44,052 bases of DNA from Bdellovibrionales bacterium. GTDB taxonomy: Bacteria; Bdellovibrionota; Bdellovibrionia; Bdellovibrionales; UBA1609. The number at the start of each line of letters is the position of its first letter. Positions within the stretch are counted from its first letter, which is position 1. This document shows positions 33,371 through 41,672 of the stretch, piece by piece. The notes under the pieces were generated by a model that made no database searches, was not told where the DNA came from, and saw nothing but the letters and a program-made list of their open reading frames with translations. A program made the translations under genes and the position numbers. The DNA lies in contig JAHDIR010000023.1 in the NCBI GenBank assembly GCA_020630675.1, positions 1-44,052 of the forward strand, read 5' to 3'.

Positions 33371-34899
33371 GCCGATTTTCTTTTAAAGTAAACAAAACCA
33401 CTCATCATCAATAAAAAAAGAGGAAATAATACTCCTGCTAAAATCACCGTATTTTGTAAGCGACCAGTCATTATTAAAACGGTCCCTTTAAGTTTTTTTT
33501 CAGGCACCTGAATAAGGTCTGGCTCTTTGGCTAAATAGGCCAAGGCGTTCAAGCCTAAGCGTCGATTCACCCCATGAACGATATCTTTGTTAGTTAAAAA
33601 ATCACTATCACCAAAAACAACTAAACCAAAATTACTATTATTTTTTTTTGTCACTTCTAAAGCGATTACTTTTTCTTGGCGGACTCCCGCTTTGACTTCA
33701 ACTTGTAGCTCTTTCACTGTAAAACTCTCTTGAGCGGAATATACTAAAGGCCGATAGTTATAGTCACTGTCAGGGCTAGTCTCAACGTGATTTAATTCAC
33801 TAGCAAGTTCAAAAATAGCGTAAGGCGCCCCCATAACTCCTAAGGGTTTAGAGATCAAAGACTCTTGATCAAAGCGCAAACCCAAAGCAGAAGAAGCACT
33901 CCGCCCTAACTTTTCAGCCACCTCACCAATGATATAGTTGTTTCTAAATAAAACGCCCATATAAGATAAAAGTTGCTCAACGCCATGGTTAACTCCAGGG
34001 TCTGCAGCCACCAATAAACGTCCACCTTGTTTTAAGTAATTCGTCAAAGCCACAACTTCATTGGGAAACAATTTTAATCGTGGGCCGACTAAAGCAAGGG
34101 CACTTGCATCTTGAGGGATTGTTACTTTGGTCATAACAAAGTTTAGCTCTTTAACGTCAAAGGCCATGGCCTCTAATGAGTTCTTAAGATCAAGCAAGCC
34201 CGCTGGCTCTTTTGAGTCCAAAGCAGCTTCACCATGCCCCTTCATAAAATAAATTGTCTTTTTACTTTTTCGGGTGGCTCGAATTAAAGCGGTTGTAAAG
34301 TTTTTTTCATTCATCGGGTATTCAACTTTAATTTGTCGCTCGCCCATTGATACTATAGAGATCATTTCTCCTTGCGATGAAAACTTTTGAAGCTGCTTTT
34401 CAGCTTTTAAACGATCAGAATAAGAGTTCACAAAATAAGATTTAAGAAAACGATTTTTACTTCTATAGCGATCAATTAATTGCTTAACAGCTAATTTGAT
34501 CACCTGATCTTCAGCACCTCTATAGTAGGTTGTCACTTTTATAGGTTGGTCAATATTTTTTAGTAAAGCCTCTGTTTCTTGGCTTAAGGTGTTTAGTTGG
34601 TTACTGCTTAAGTCCCAAGATTTATCTTTGAGAACACTTAAAAAATTAACTGCTCCAAAAAGTAAAAAGACTAAGAGAATTATAACTCCCATATTCATGC
34701 CTTTTTTTGTTGTTTTCAGTTGCAAAAATTGAATGTAAAATTTTATATCTACAACTAACGCAGCAAAAAAACTAACCATAAAAAAAGCGAGAGGAAAAAA
34801 GAGGTAATTCACCCAACCACCAAGAGCCACCCGACAAATAATTAAAAGTAAAAAAGCAAAAATAGAAATAGCTAAAAAAATTTGACCGTATCTGCTCAT
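33367..34899 (-). CDS. GldG-like ABC transporter auxiliary protein
   Basis: 510-aa membrane protein. The ATG at 34899 is chosen because a perfect GGAGGTGAT box precedes it; the open frame runs 17 codons further. Two N-terminal helices and a third start the protein, followed by a large periplasmic domain (INTLSQETEALLKNIDQPIKVTTYY-type strand, then KTIYFMKGHGEAAL and GGRLLVAADPGVNHG) and a C-terminal helix near residue 480-505. This fits the GldG/ABC_transp_aux family. It lies 4 bases after the permease gene. In gliding Bacteroidota GldA-F-G is needed for motility; in other phyla the substrate is unknown. Confidence 0.82.
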   Translation of the reverse strand: MSRYGQIFLAISIFAFLLLIICRVALGGWVNYLFFPLAFFMVSFFAALVVDIKFYIQFLQLKTTKKGMNMGVIILLVFLLFGAVNFLSVLKDKSWDLSSNQLNTLSQETEALLKNIDQPIKVTTYYRGAEDQVIKLAVKQLIDRYRSKNRFLKSYFVNSYSDRLKAEKQLQKFSSQGEMISIVSMGERQIKVEYPMNEKNFTTALIRATRKSKKTIYFMKGHGEAALDSKEPAGLLDLKNSLEAMAFDVKELNFVMTKVTIPQDASALALVGPRLKLFPNEVVALTNYLKQGGRLLVAADPGVNHGVEQLLSYMGVLFRNNYIIGEVAEKLGRSASSALGLRFDQESLISKPLGVMGAPYAIFELASELNHVETSPDSDYNYRPLVYSAQESFTVKELQVEVKAGVRQEKVIALEVTKKNNSNFGLVVFGDSDFLTNKDIVHGVNRRLGLNALAYLAKEPDLIQVPEKKLKGTVLIMTGRLQNTVILAGVLFPLFLLMMSGFVYFKRKSA

Positions 34900-34903
34900 G
34901 ATA

Positions 34904-35668
34904 TCACCTCCATCTCGATGATTCCAAAACTCTTTCGGAAAGAAAGACAAACAAGGCCGATAAACTTAAAAAGTATATAAATGAACTCCAACGAAAGGTT
35001 CCTTTAACAAAACCAAATAAATGATCACCCACCGACATATGCTCCATGACCGCAATAAAAACATCATTATCAGAAGAGGTCGAACCCTGACTTAAAAACC
35101 AAAGCCCTAGGTTAAAGACAACTCCCATGATGACGCTTAAAAGTAAGGACCGAGTCATTGAGGAGCTTAACAGGCCGATAGCGACATAAACAAAGGTCAT
35201 TAAAGTCAACCCCAGATAAGACGAAAACACTAAACTGTAGTTTACTTCTGAAATAAGGCCTGACAACAAAGGGTATAGTATAGAAATAAAAAGTAAAAGA
35301 AGGCTAGCCCCTAAACCAGCTATATATTTACCCATGATGATTTGACAGGAACTGACAGGGGACGTCATTAAAAGGTCATAAGTCCGGCGATTTTTTTCTT
35401 CACATATGAGCTTCATTGTTAAGGCAGGAACAACAAATATAAAAACCATATTTACAAGAGATATATGCCCTGTCACAACACCTTGATGAAGGCTTACAGT
35501 CACTGAATTAAAAACTTTTGGAGCACTTGAGTTAAAAGCAAATTGAATAAGTGATTTAATATAACTAAAACTCCACAAAAAAGTGCACAAGCTTGAAACC
35601 ATTAAAAACACAGGACTAAAAACTATGCTTTTAATATCTCTTTTAGCAATGTAAAGCATTGAGTTCAT
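34904..35668 (-). CDS. ABC-2 type permease (GldF-like)
   Basis: 254-aa polytopic membrane protein with about six helices, including VFLMVSSLCTFLWSFSYI and the final FIYFLSLSALFVFLSERVLE. The conserved CEEKNRRTYDLLMTSPVS lies after the second helix, the signature loop of ABC-2 exporters such as GldF. It shares ATGA with the stop of the ATPase gene upstream. It probably forms the channel with the ATPase and the GldG-like protein. Confidence 0.88.
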   Translation of the reverse strand: MNSMLYIAKRDIKSIVFSPVFLMVSSLCTFLWSFSYIKSLIQFAFNSSAPKVFNSVTVSLHQGVVTGHISLVNMVFIFVVPALTMKLICEEKNRRTYDLLMTSPVSSCQIIMGKYIAGLGASLLLLFISILYPLLSGLISEVNYSLVFSSYLGLTLMTFVYVAIGLLSSSMTRSLLLSVIMGVVFNLGLWFLSQGSTSSDNDVFIAVMEHMSVGDHLFGFVKGTFRWSSFIYFLSLSALFVFLSERVLESSRWR

Positions 35669-36615
35669 TCAGAAGCCCCTTGTTTATCTTGGCGGCGTTT
35701 TCGGTGGGTTAAGCGTTGAAAAATACTTTCTAGCCCGGGGCTTTTACCAGCTCTAAAACCTACTAACCCAGAGCCTGACCCCACAATGTGACCAGACAGC
35801 TGCTCACCAGAAAGTTGCTCGCTGTCTATATGAATTTCAAAACCTGAAGACATAGGGGTTATTTTGATAACGCCTGGTAGTTGATTTAAATTTTTTTTCA
35901 ACTTATCTTCGTCCCGTAAAACTTCCACCTCATAAGATTTTGGAGTGTCATTTTTTTGCGTTAAATTTTCAAGGGTGTCTTGAACGACAATACTGCCTTC
36001 ATTAATAATTATCACTCGTTCACAAGTAGCTTGAACCTCGCTCAAGATATGGGTAGATATTAACAGAGTATGATCACCTTTTAGGTTGAGAATTAAACTT
36101 CGAATTTCTTGAACTTGATTAGGGTCTAAGCCTACCGTCGGTTCATCTAAAATAAGCACTTTTGGTTTAGAAACTAAAGCTCCAGCAATGCCCACTCTTT
36201 GTTTATAACCTTTAGATAAGTTTCCCACCCAACGATTTTTTACTGTTTCTAGTTGAGTTTTCTCCAAGGCCTCACCGACATAGGAAACAATATTTTCTGA
36301 AGAAACATTTTTTAAATGAGCAACAAAACGAAGATAATCTTGAACATACATATCTTCGTACACCGGAGGTACTTCTGGTAAATAGCCAATCATCGACTTA
36401 ACAGCTAAAGGGTTTTCAAAAACATCTAAATCAGAAATTCTTGCAACACCGCTGGTAGCTGGCATATAGCCAGATAAGATCTTCATGGTTGTACTTTTAC
36501 CGGCCCCATTAGGGCCAAGGAACCCAACTACACTTCCTGCTTGGATAGAAAAATTTAGGTTATCAATGGCTTTGCGCTCGCCATATTTTTTGGTCAACTG
36601 TGTGACTTCTATCAT
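35665..36615 (-). CDS. ABC transporter ATP-binding protein (GldA-like)
   Basis: 316-aa ATPase. Walker A is GPNGAGKST, the signature is NLSKGYKQRV (LSKGY in place of LSGGQ), and Walker B is LILDEPTVGLD, with the H-loop in LLISTHI. The C-terminal ~90 residues beyond the ATPase core are the usual GldA/CcmA-type extension. The ATG at 36615 follows GGAG, so the eight-codon extension to 36639 is not used. First gene of the ATPase-permease-GldG-DUF4340 set. The NFACT gene lies 56 bases upstream and could be on the same mRNA. Confidence 0.93.
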   Translation of the reverse strand: MIEVTQLTKKYGERKAIDNLNFSIQAGSVVGFLGPNGAGKSTTMKILSGYMPATSGVARISDLDVFENPLAVKSMIGYLPEVPPVYEDMYVQDYLRFVAHLKNVSSENIVSYVGEALEKTQLETVKNRWVGNLSKGYKQRVGIAGALVSKPKVLILDEPTVGLDPNQVQEIRSLILNLKGDHTLLISTHILSEVQATCERVIIINEGSIVVQDTLENLTQKNDTPKSYEVEVLRDEDKLKKNLNQLPGVIKITPMSSGFEIHIDSEQLSGEQLSGHIVGSGSGLVGFRAGKSPGLESIFQRLTHRKRRQDKQGASE

Positions 36616-36671
36616 TGATTCTCCATAAGTTTTATCCAAAAAAACTTAAAACCCTTACTGATAATAGAAAA

Positions 36672-37952
36672 TCACTTACAAAGAACAGTCAAGTTCTTAT
36701 TCTGAGTATAAGTGACTTTACCAACAGAACCTTTCAAAAGTTTTAAATGCCTTATTTCGCAATAAATAACATCAAACTTAATTCCAATAAATTTCTTTTT
36801 TTTTGCACCAAAAGTAGCATTAATGAGCTCTTCTCCTGCTAACTGCAAGGTTTGGTAAGAGGGAGGCTTTTTCTTATCGCTAATAATCACTCCATGCGAG
36901 CTTGGGTAATCTCTTAAATGTAACCACACATACCAAGGCTTTGAAGATTTAATTAACTCAGCATTGTCCTTTGCCGAGTTTCCTAAAAAAAGTTTAAAGT
37001 CAGCCCCTAATTGCACCGTTTTAAATTTAAGGGATGATTTTTTTTTAATTTTCAAAGGCGAAGGGCCTAATTGACGAACTTTTATTTTTTTATACCAAGA
37101 CGAAGGGTCCTGAACAGCGACAAGCTCCTCTCGTTCAGCACGAATTTTATCCAAACGCTCTTTTGTGCCTATCAGTTTTCGCCTTTCCTTTTTACTGGCT
37201 TCAAAAGCTTGTTGCATATTTTCAAAACGATTTTTTTGAGCTTCATAAAAAACCTTTAGAGCTGGTGGTATATCTTCAGTCAGGTGAGACTTTAAAAACT
37301 CACCCAACTGACTAAACCCATCGATTTTTTGTTTTTTTAAAATTAATTCTTCTTCAATTTTTTTTATGGATTTTTCTTTTCGTAGTATTTGACTTTGCAA
37401 AAGCTCTTCCGGATTTTTAGTGGGCGAACTCACCTTCTTTTTTTCACTTTTCTTTTTGTACTGCTCAACTAACTCTTCAACTGACCTAGCTTTTAAGTCA
37501 CCACTCACAGAGGTCATCACCGACAGTAGCTTGGGTTTTAGGTAGCTCACTGTTTTACTTTTAGAGCTTAAAATTAAATTAACTCCTCCCGGAAATAGTC
37601 GCAAGGTTATTTGCTGGGGTTCAAGTTGTTCCGAACTATTAAAAATCATCTCTATGCAGCGCTCTTTAGGTCCTGTCGGCTGGGCTGACAAAAAGGTAGA
37701 ACCCAGAAAGTGGGATTTTAAAAATAAGCTCCAAGGCTTGTACTGACTTTTCTTAGGCGCTTTGCCTGTAAAAGGTAAAAACACAGGGCACTTTTGCCAA
37801 AGATCTAAAAACCAAATATGACTTTTTTTCCCATCCCAAAACAACAGATACAGATGAGAAGCCTGCCCGGTTATACTTTGTAATGTGCTACCAGAAAGCT
37901 CATTGAGCCTGGAACAAAGACTTTCAATTTCAAGGTAGTTTAAGGGCTGCAT
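36672..37952 (-). CDS. NFACT/RqcH-like protein
   Basis: 426-aa protein. The C-terminal ~120 residues form an NFACT-R RNA-binding domain: FKLFLGNSAKDNAELI is the GrnakqNdeL motif, and WYVWLHLRDYPSSHGVII is the D-x-W-hxxGSHhhl motif, with SSHG for PGSH. The middle (about 165-285) is a charged coiled coil, and the N-terminal region resembles the NFACT-N lobe (LNYLEIESLCSRLNEL). RqcH proteins bind peptidyl-tRNA on obstructed 50S subunits and add C-terminal alanine tails. This one is shorter than Bacillus RqcH (about 570 aa), so the HhH part is probably missing and function may differ. Confidence 0.8.
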   Translation of the reverse strand: MQPLNYLEIESLCSRLNELSGSTLQSITGQASHLYLLFWDGKKSHIWFLDLWQKCPVFLPFTGKAPKKSQYKPWSLFLKSHFLGSTFLSAQPTGPKERCIEMIFNSSEQLEPQQITLRLFPGGVNLILSSKSKTVSYLKPKLLSVMTSVSGDLKARSVEELVEQYKKKSEKKKVSSPTKNPEELLQSQILRKEKSIKKIEEELILKKQKIDGFSQLGEFLKSHLTEDIPPALKVFYEAQKNRFENMQQAFEASKKERRKLIGTKERLDKIRAEREELVAVQDPSSWYKKIKVRQLGPSPLKIKKKSSLKFKTVQLGADFKLFLGNSAKDNAELIKSSKPWYVWLHLRDYPSSHGVIISDKKKPPSYQTLQLAGEELINATFGAKKKKFIGIKFDVIYCEIRHLKLLKGSVGKVTYTQNKNLTVLCK

Positions 37953-38021
37953 ATAAGAAAAGCATAACCATTTTTTAAATATTTTTCATTGATTATTTTT
38001 ATTTATAAAAAGAAAGAGCTG

Positions 38022-38061
38022 AAACAAAAAAAAGCCCAGCTCATTCTGAGAGCTAGGCTTT
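38022..38061 (-). terminator. Rho-independent terminator of lipoprotein gene
   Basis: AAAGCCCAGCTC (38031-38042) and GAGCTAGGCTTT (38050-38061) pair over 12 positions with one mismatch and a seven-base loop. On the minus strand the stem is followed by eight T residues. It lies about 60 bases after the stop at 38120. Confidence 0.85.
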
Positions 38062-38119
38062 GGGAAAGGTCATTTGATTTCACCTTCAAGGGCACAGAAG
38101 GCTTACAGCTTTCAATAGA

Positions 38120-39388
38120 TTAATTTGAAGGCCCATAGAGTTCTTCATAAGGATTTTCATTTGTTCTCTTTGGCTCTTGAGTCTTCTTAGTATCGTAAGG
38201 GTTGCTCGAAATTTCATCACTGACTGGTCTTTCATTTAACCCAAATGTACTTTTTATCCTATTTTCGTAACTTCCTGGCTTTAACTCTTTTGGTCCGAGT
38301 ACTCTCTCTACTTTATTAGATAATGATGGAATTTGCTTCCTAAGCTTGCTCTCAACGTTAGCCCCTAAAGATTTCGGCGAAATTGCATTTTTTATTTTTT
38401 CTGAAGTTATGGTTGCATTATCAACTGGCTCATAAATTGTATCAGAGCTTGGCTTATTAGGGTGTTCACCAACTTCATTAGTTGATTTTGTATTAAATTG
38501 CTCTTCTGTCACATCATTTGTAAATTTACTTTCTGGGTGCTCAAACCCATCACCTGAAGATTCCACATTTGCCTTTTCACTAACGGGAATATCATATGGG
38601 TTTCTAGCTACAGATAAGTCTGAGCCCTCACTGCTATCACTAGCTTTAGAGGTTTCTTGTGGTTGAAAAACTTGAACATATTCCGAACTATCTTCAGCAG
38701 CTGGTGCAAGGTAAAACACATTTTGATTGACTTCATTACCTTCTGATTCAATAACTTGATTTACTCTTAGTATATCACAAGCTACAGTAGAGCCTTCTTT
38801 GTCAGATGTGTTCTGACAACTCACATTGGTGTTTTCACTATCAACATAAGTGGTTCTAGTTTCTTCATCCATCCAATCAGTAACTGTGGCTTTACCATCT
38901 ACTATTGAAATGGTAGCCACCAGGCTCTGCCCTGTTACAGCTTGACGTCTTAACTGAACATTAACTTCTTCTTGATTAGAGCTATCTAATGAGGACTCAT
39001 TGTTTACCACAGCAGAGTATTCGCTATAGTTTTTAAAAAACTCATCAGCATCAAAATTATCCTGTTGTTTTAAAAAAGCAATAAATTCAGCAACACTTTT
39101 ATTTGTTTCGTCAGAAGAATCTAGAAATTGCTTCATTTGTTCAGCAACCTCTTGATCTTGCTGAGCCTTTGATTCCGACATTTTTTTTTGTAAGGCCATA
39201 AGTTCTTTTTTATTACTTTCAGCTGTTTTAAAATTAGTACAAACTGTTGAATCAGGAACAACACATGGGCCAGTTGGGCCGCCAATTGAGTTTTGATTGG
39301 ATTTAAACCCTCGGTTGGTATCACAAGACACGGCTATAAGTAATGTCGAAGTTAAGGCCAAGCTTCCTAAAATTTTTGAATACTTCAT
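38120..39388 (-). CDS. Large predicted lipoprotein with NPY motifs
   Basis: 422-aa lipoprotein with no recognised domain. The ATG at 39388 is chosen because AAAGGAG lies upstream and the product starts MKYSKILGSLALTSTLLIAVSC, lipobox Cys22; the frame extends 36 codons further without support. A helical, Lys/Gln/Glu-rich region (about 45-110) is followed by a beta-like middle with two Cys (VSCQN, VACDI) and a long Ser/Glu/Asn-rich, likely disordered tail. The tail holds NPYD twice and NPYE once (about residues 263, 396, 412). The gene is monocistronic, ends at a strong terminator, and diverges from the ECF sigma gene. Confidence 0.65.
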   Translation of the reverse strand: MKYSKILGSLALTSTLLIAVSCDTNRGFKSNQNSIGGPTGPCVVPDSTVCTNFKTAESNKKELMALQKKMSESKAQQDQEVAEQMKQFLDSSDETNKSVAEFIAFLKQQDNFDADEFFKNYSEYSAVVNNESSLDSSNQEEVNVQLRRQAVTGQSLVATISIVDGKATVTDWMDEETRTTYVDSENTNVSCQNTSDKEGSTVACDILRVNQVIESEGNEVNQNVFYLAPAAEDSSEYVQVFQPQETSKASDSSEGSDLSVARNPYDIPVSEKANVESSGDGFEHPESKFTNDVTEEQFNTKSTNEVGEHPNKPSSDTIYEPVDNATITSEKIKNAISPKSLGANVESKLRKQIPSLSNKVERVLGPKELKPGSYENRIKSTFGLNERPVSDEISSNPYDTKKTQEPKRTNENPYEELYGPSN

Positions 39389-39540
39389 TTGGGTTTTCTC
39401 CTTTAAAAACATCAGTTCAATCAATATGGGAGTAGCAAATCCCAATCCAGAAAACGACCACACCCATTTTAATAAAATTAAACACTTACCGCTCAAAAAA
39501 AATGTATACAGAAAAGCTGTGACGTAAATTGTTAGTCAGC

Positions 39541-39568
39541 CGAACTCCTATTTGTCCTCAAGTGTCAT
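39541..39568 (+). promoter_or_regulatory. Candidate ECF-type promoter upstream of sigma gene
   Basis: CGAAC (39541-39545) and GTCA (39564-39567) lie at ECF spacing, with 18 bases between GAAC and GTCA, about 20 bases before the sigma factor start. This fits the GAAC/GTC element type that ECF factors use for autoregulation. Confidence 0.35.
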
Positions 39569-39586
39569 CCGTAGTAATAAGATAGA

Positions 39587-40138
39587 GTGGATATAAATGA
39601 TCAGCTTGAAGTTGAGCTCTTAGTTAAAAAATGCCAAGAAGAGGCACCTTACGGCATGAGGGCCTTTGAGGCCTTAGTGAATGCCTTCGAGCCTTCTGTT
39701 TACCGGCTTTGTTTGAATTACATTAAAAACTCTGCCGACGCCGAAGACCTTGTTCAAACCATTTTTCTGCGTGTTTTCCATAATATTAAAAATTTCAAAG
39801 GAGACTCGAGCTTTAAAACCTGGCTATATAGAGTTTCTATCAATCAGTGCAATGACCTTTATAAAAAGAAAAAACGGCAAAAAGAACTCCGCGAAGGGCT
39901 TCAAACTGAAGAGGTGCAAACCTCCTCCCCTCCTGAGGCTGACAACCTTGAGCTTCGCGAACAAATTGAGCAGGGCCTAGAAAAGCTAAGCCCACAAGAA
40001 CGTGAGGTGATTGTACTTAGGTTTTACGAAGGCTTCAAAATTCAGGAAATTGCTGAAACTCTGGGGATTCAACTCAGCGCTGCAAAAATGAGACTTTCTC
40101 GTGCCATAGAACACTTTAAAATACTTTATGACCCCTGA
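39587..40138 (+). CDS. ECF-type RNA polymerase sigma factor
   Basis: 183-aa extracytoplasmic-function sigma factor. Region 2 covers about 20-95 (AFEALVNAFEPSVYRLCLNY, DAEDLVQTIFLRVF, WLYRVSINQCNDLYKKKKR). Region 4 covers about 125-178 (LEKLSPQEREVIVLRFYEGFKIQEIAETLG, SAAKMRLSRA). The start is GTG; an upstream ECF-like promoter points to autoregulation. Downstream are a small membrane protein and an MscS-type channel, all co-oriented. No anti-sigma factor with the zinc HxxxCxxC motif follows. The layout recalls sigX-cfrX-cmpX of Pseudomonas, although gene order differs there. Confidence 0.92.
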   Translation: MDINDQLEVELLVKKCQEEAPYGMRAFEALVNAFEPSVYRLCLNYIKNSADAEDLVQTIFLRVFHNIKNFKGDSSFKTWLYRVSINQCNDLYKKKKRQKELREGLQTEEVQTSSPPEADNLELREQIEQGLEKLSPQEREVIVLRFYEGFKIQEIAETLGIQLSAAKMRLSRAIEHFKILYDP

Positions 40139-40218
40139 TGTGACTAAACAACAGCCCAAAGAGTCTATATAAACAAGAAGTCGCTGAAAATGAGCGCAAA
40201 AACGAAAAAGAGGAAAAA

Positions 40219-40494
40219 ATGAGTAAACTAGCTAAAACTCAAGAAATCACAGAAGAAGAGATCAGACGCCTATTGGAGGCCGACCGTGCCCATAGCCCGC
40301 AAGTCAATAACCAACAGCGCCGGCAAGCTTCTGTGAAAAATATCGTACAAAAGGCAAAAACAGAAACTTCAGCCAAGGCAGTGGCTGAGTACACAACTGT
40401 TTCGATTTGGACAGCCATGTTGGAATTTGTCGCAGTTTTTTGTATTTTTATGAACCAAAAGAGTGTAAACAAAAAGAGTATAGATAAAGACTAG
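40219..40494 (+). CDS. Small membrane protein between sigma factor and MscS gene
   Basis: 91-aa protein with a charged helical N-terminal half (EITEEEIRRLLEADR) and one transmembrane helix at about 59-80 (TTVSIWTAMLEFVAVFCIFM), ending in a Lys-rich tail. The ATG follows AAAGAGGAAA. There are no ZAS-type zinc ligands. It could act as a membrane-bound partner of the sigma factor or channel. The position matches CfrX in Pseudomonas, but I cannot confirm homology by eye. Confidence 0.6.
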   Translation: MSKLAKTQEITEEEIRRLLEADRAHSPQVNNQQRRQASVKNIVQKAKTETSAKAVAEYTTVSIWTAMLEFVAVFCIFMNQKSVNKKSIDKD

Positions 40495-40505
40495 GAGCCT
40501 CTCAA

Positions 40506-41339
40506 ATGGAAATGAGCACTTTTCAAAGTAACCTTATTGAATCCCTACTATCCATGTGGAAAAATATCACCCAATTTTTACCCAACCTATTATTTGCCAT
40601 AGTTATTTTTGTTGTTGGTTATTTTATTGCTTCTTTTGTTCGTAAAGTCGCCAGTAAAGCTCTTGCTAAAATTGGCATTAACCAAATGAGTGACCGCATG
40701 AAGCTCACTGAGAGCCTGCGCGGCATGGGCATTAAATCCAGCTTAGCTGACTTAATTGGAAAAATTTTATTTTACCTTCTAATGCTAGGAGTTTTAATTA
40801 CGGCCTCGGACGTTCTTAAAATGGAAAAGCTTTCGCAAGCTATCGAAGGTTTTATTAATTATATTCCTAATATTTTTGGCGCAGGTTTTATTTTATTTCT
40901 CACACAAATGGCAGGGCTATTCATTAGAGAAGCCATCGAAGCCACCTCTGAACACCTCAACTTTGACTACGGCAAAGCTGTCAGTCGAGCCGTATATGCT
41001 CTCATCTTTGTCATCGGTTTAGTTTTAGCTTTTGGACAATTACAAATTGAAACTGAGCTTCTGAGCAATGTGATTCAAATTTTACTTTTAGCTGCCGGCG
41101 CATCGATAGGTATTTCTCTAGGCTTAGGAACAAAAACTGTGTCTAGCCAAATTGTCTCAGGTGTTTACGTTCGTGAAGGCTTTGAAAATGGGGATGAAAT
41201 TTCTTTAGACGATATCTCTGGAACTGTTGTTGATGTTGGCTCAGTAACAACTAGAGTACAAAAAGCTAATGGGGAAATTGTTTATGTTCCAAATAATAAA
41301 ATTATTGAAAACGTCGTTCATTGCAAAAAAAGATCTTAA
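40506..41339 (+). CDS. Mechanosensitive ion channel, MscS family (CmpX-like)
   Basis: 277-aa inner-membrane channel. About five helices are seen: 25-45, 82-103, 116-140, 158-178 and the pore helix at 185-209, whose AAGASIGISLGLG is the Gly/Ala-rich TM3 pattern. A short beta domain follows: VREGFENGDEISLDDISGTVVDVGSVTTRV with VPNNKIIENVV. The C-terminal alpha/beta domain of MscS is absent, as in CmpX-type proteins. It begins 11 bases after the small membrane protein stop, so the three genes are probably one operon. Likely opens under membrane tension. Confidence 0.85.
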   Translation: MEMSTFQSNLIESLLSMWKNITQFLPNLLFAIVIFVVGYFIASFVRKVASKALAKIGINQMSDRMKLTESLRGMGIKSSLADLIGKILFYLLMLGVLITASDVLKMEKLSQAIEGFINYIPNIFGAGFILFLTQMAGLFIREAIEATSEHLNFDYGKAVSRAVYALIFVIGLVLAFGQLQIETELLSNVIQILLLAAGASIGISLGLGTKTVSSQIVSGVYVREGFENGDEISLDDISGTVVDVGSVTTRVQKANGEIVYVPNNKIIENVVHCKKRS

Positions 41340-41672
41340 CTGAAAAAAATAAGGGCAGAGCAGTGGTTAAGTGCTCCGCCCCCAAAAGGTATTTAAGCTG
41401 GTTAGGCTTAAATGGTCGTTGATTGGCCGGGTATAAGTAGTAATTACACAATATATGCCACATCAAAACTAGCTCGTTCGTCCTGAACCTCTGGTCTCAA
41501 TTGAATACTAGTCAATGTCGAATATTTTCACACCCCCCTGTTTCTAACTTTGCCCATGGCAACAAGCCTTCGAAATAACTAATAAAAAACAGCGAACTGT
41601 TTTATACTTTCATTGAAGTTATCGTATTGAGACAAAACTTTGATCAAAACTTCTTCAACTAAGGACACCTTT
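41340..41672. other. Hairpin-rich intergenic region
   Basis: No convincing gene in 333 bases. Three hairpins can be read. GGGCAGAGCA (41353-41362)/TGCTCCGCCC (41372-41381) has one mismatch. ATTTAAGC (41391-41398)/GCTTAAAT (41406-41413) is perfect. AAAACAG (41586-41592)/CTGTTTT (41597-41603) has a CGAA loop. The first is followed by a T-rich run only on the minus strand. Confidence 0.5.

Noticed and set aside
40219-40494. Anti-sigma factor (ZAS type) following the ECF gene
   Set aside because: The protein has no HxxxCxxC zinc motif, so I do not call it an anti-sigma factor even though the position would fit.
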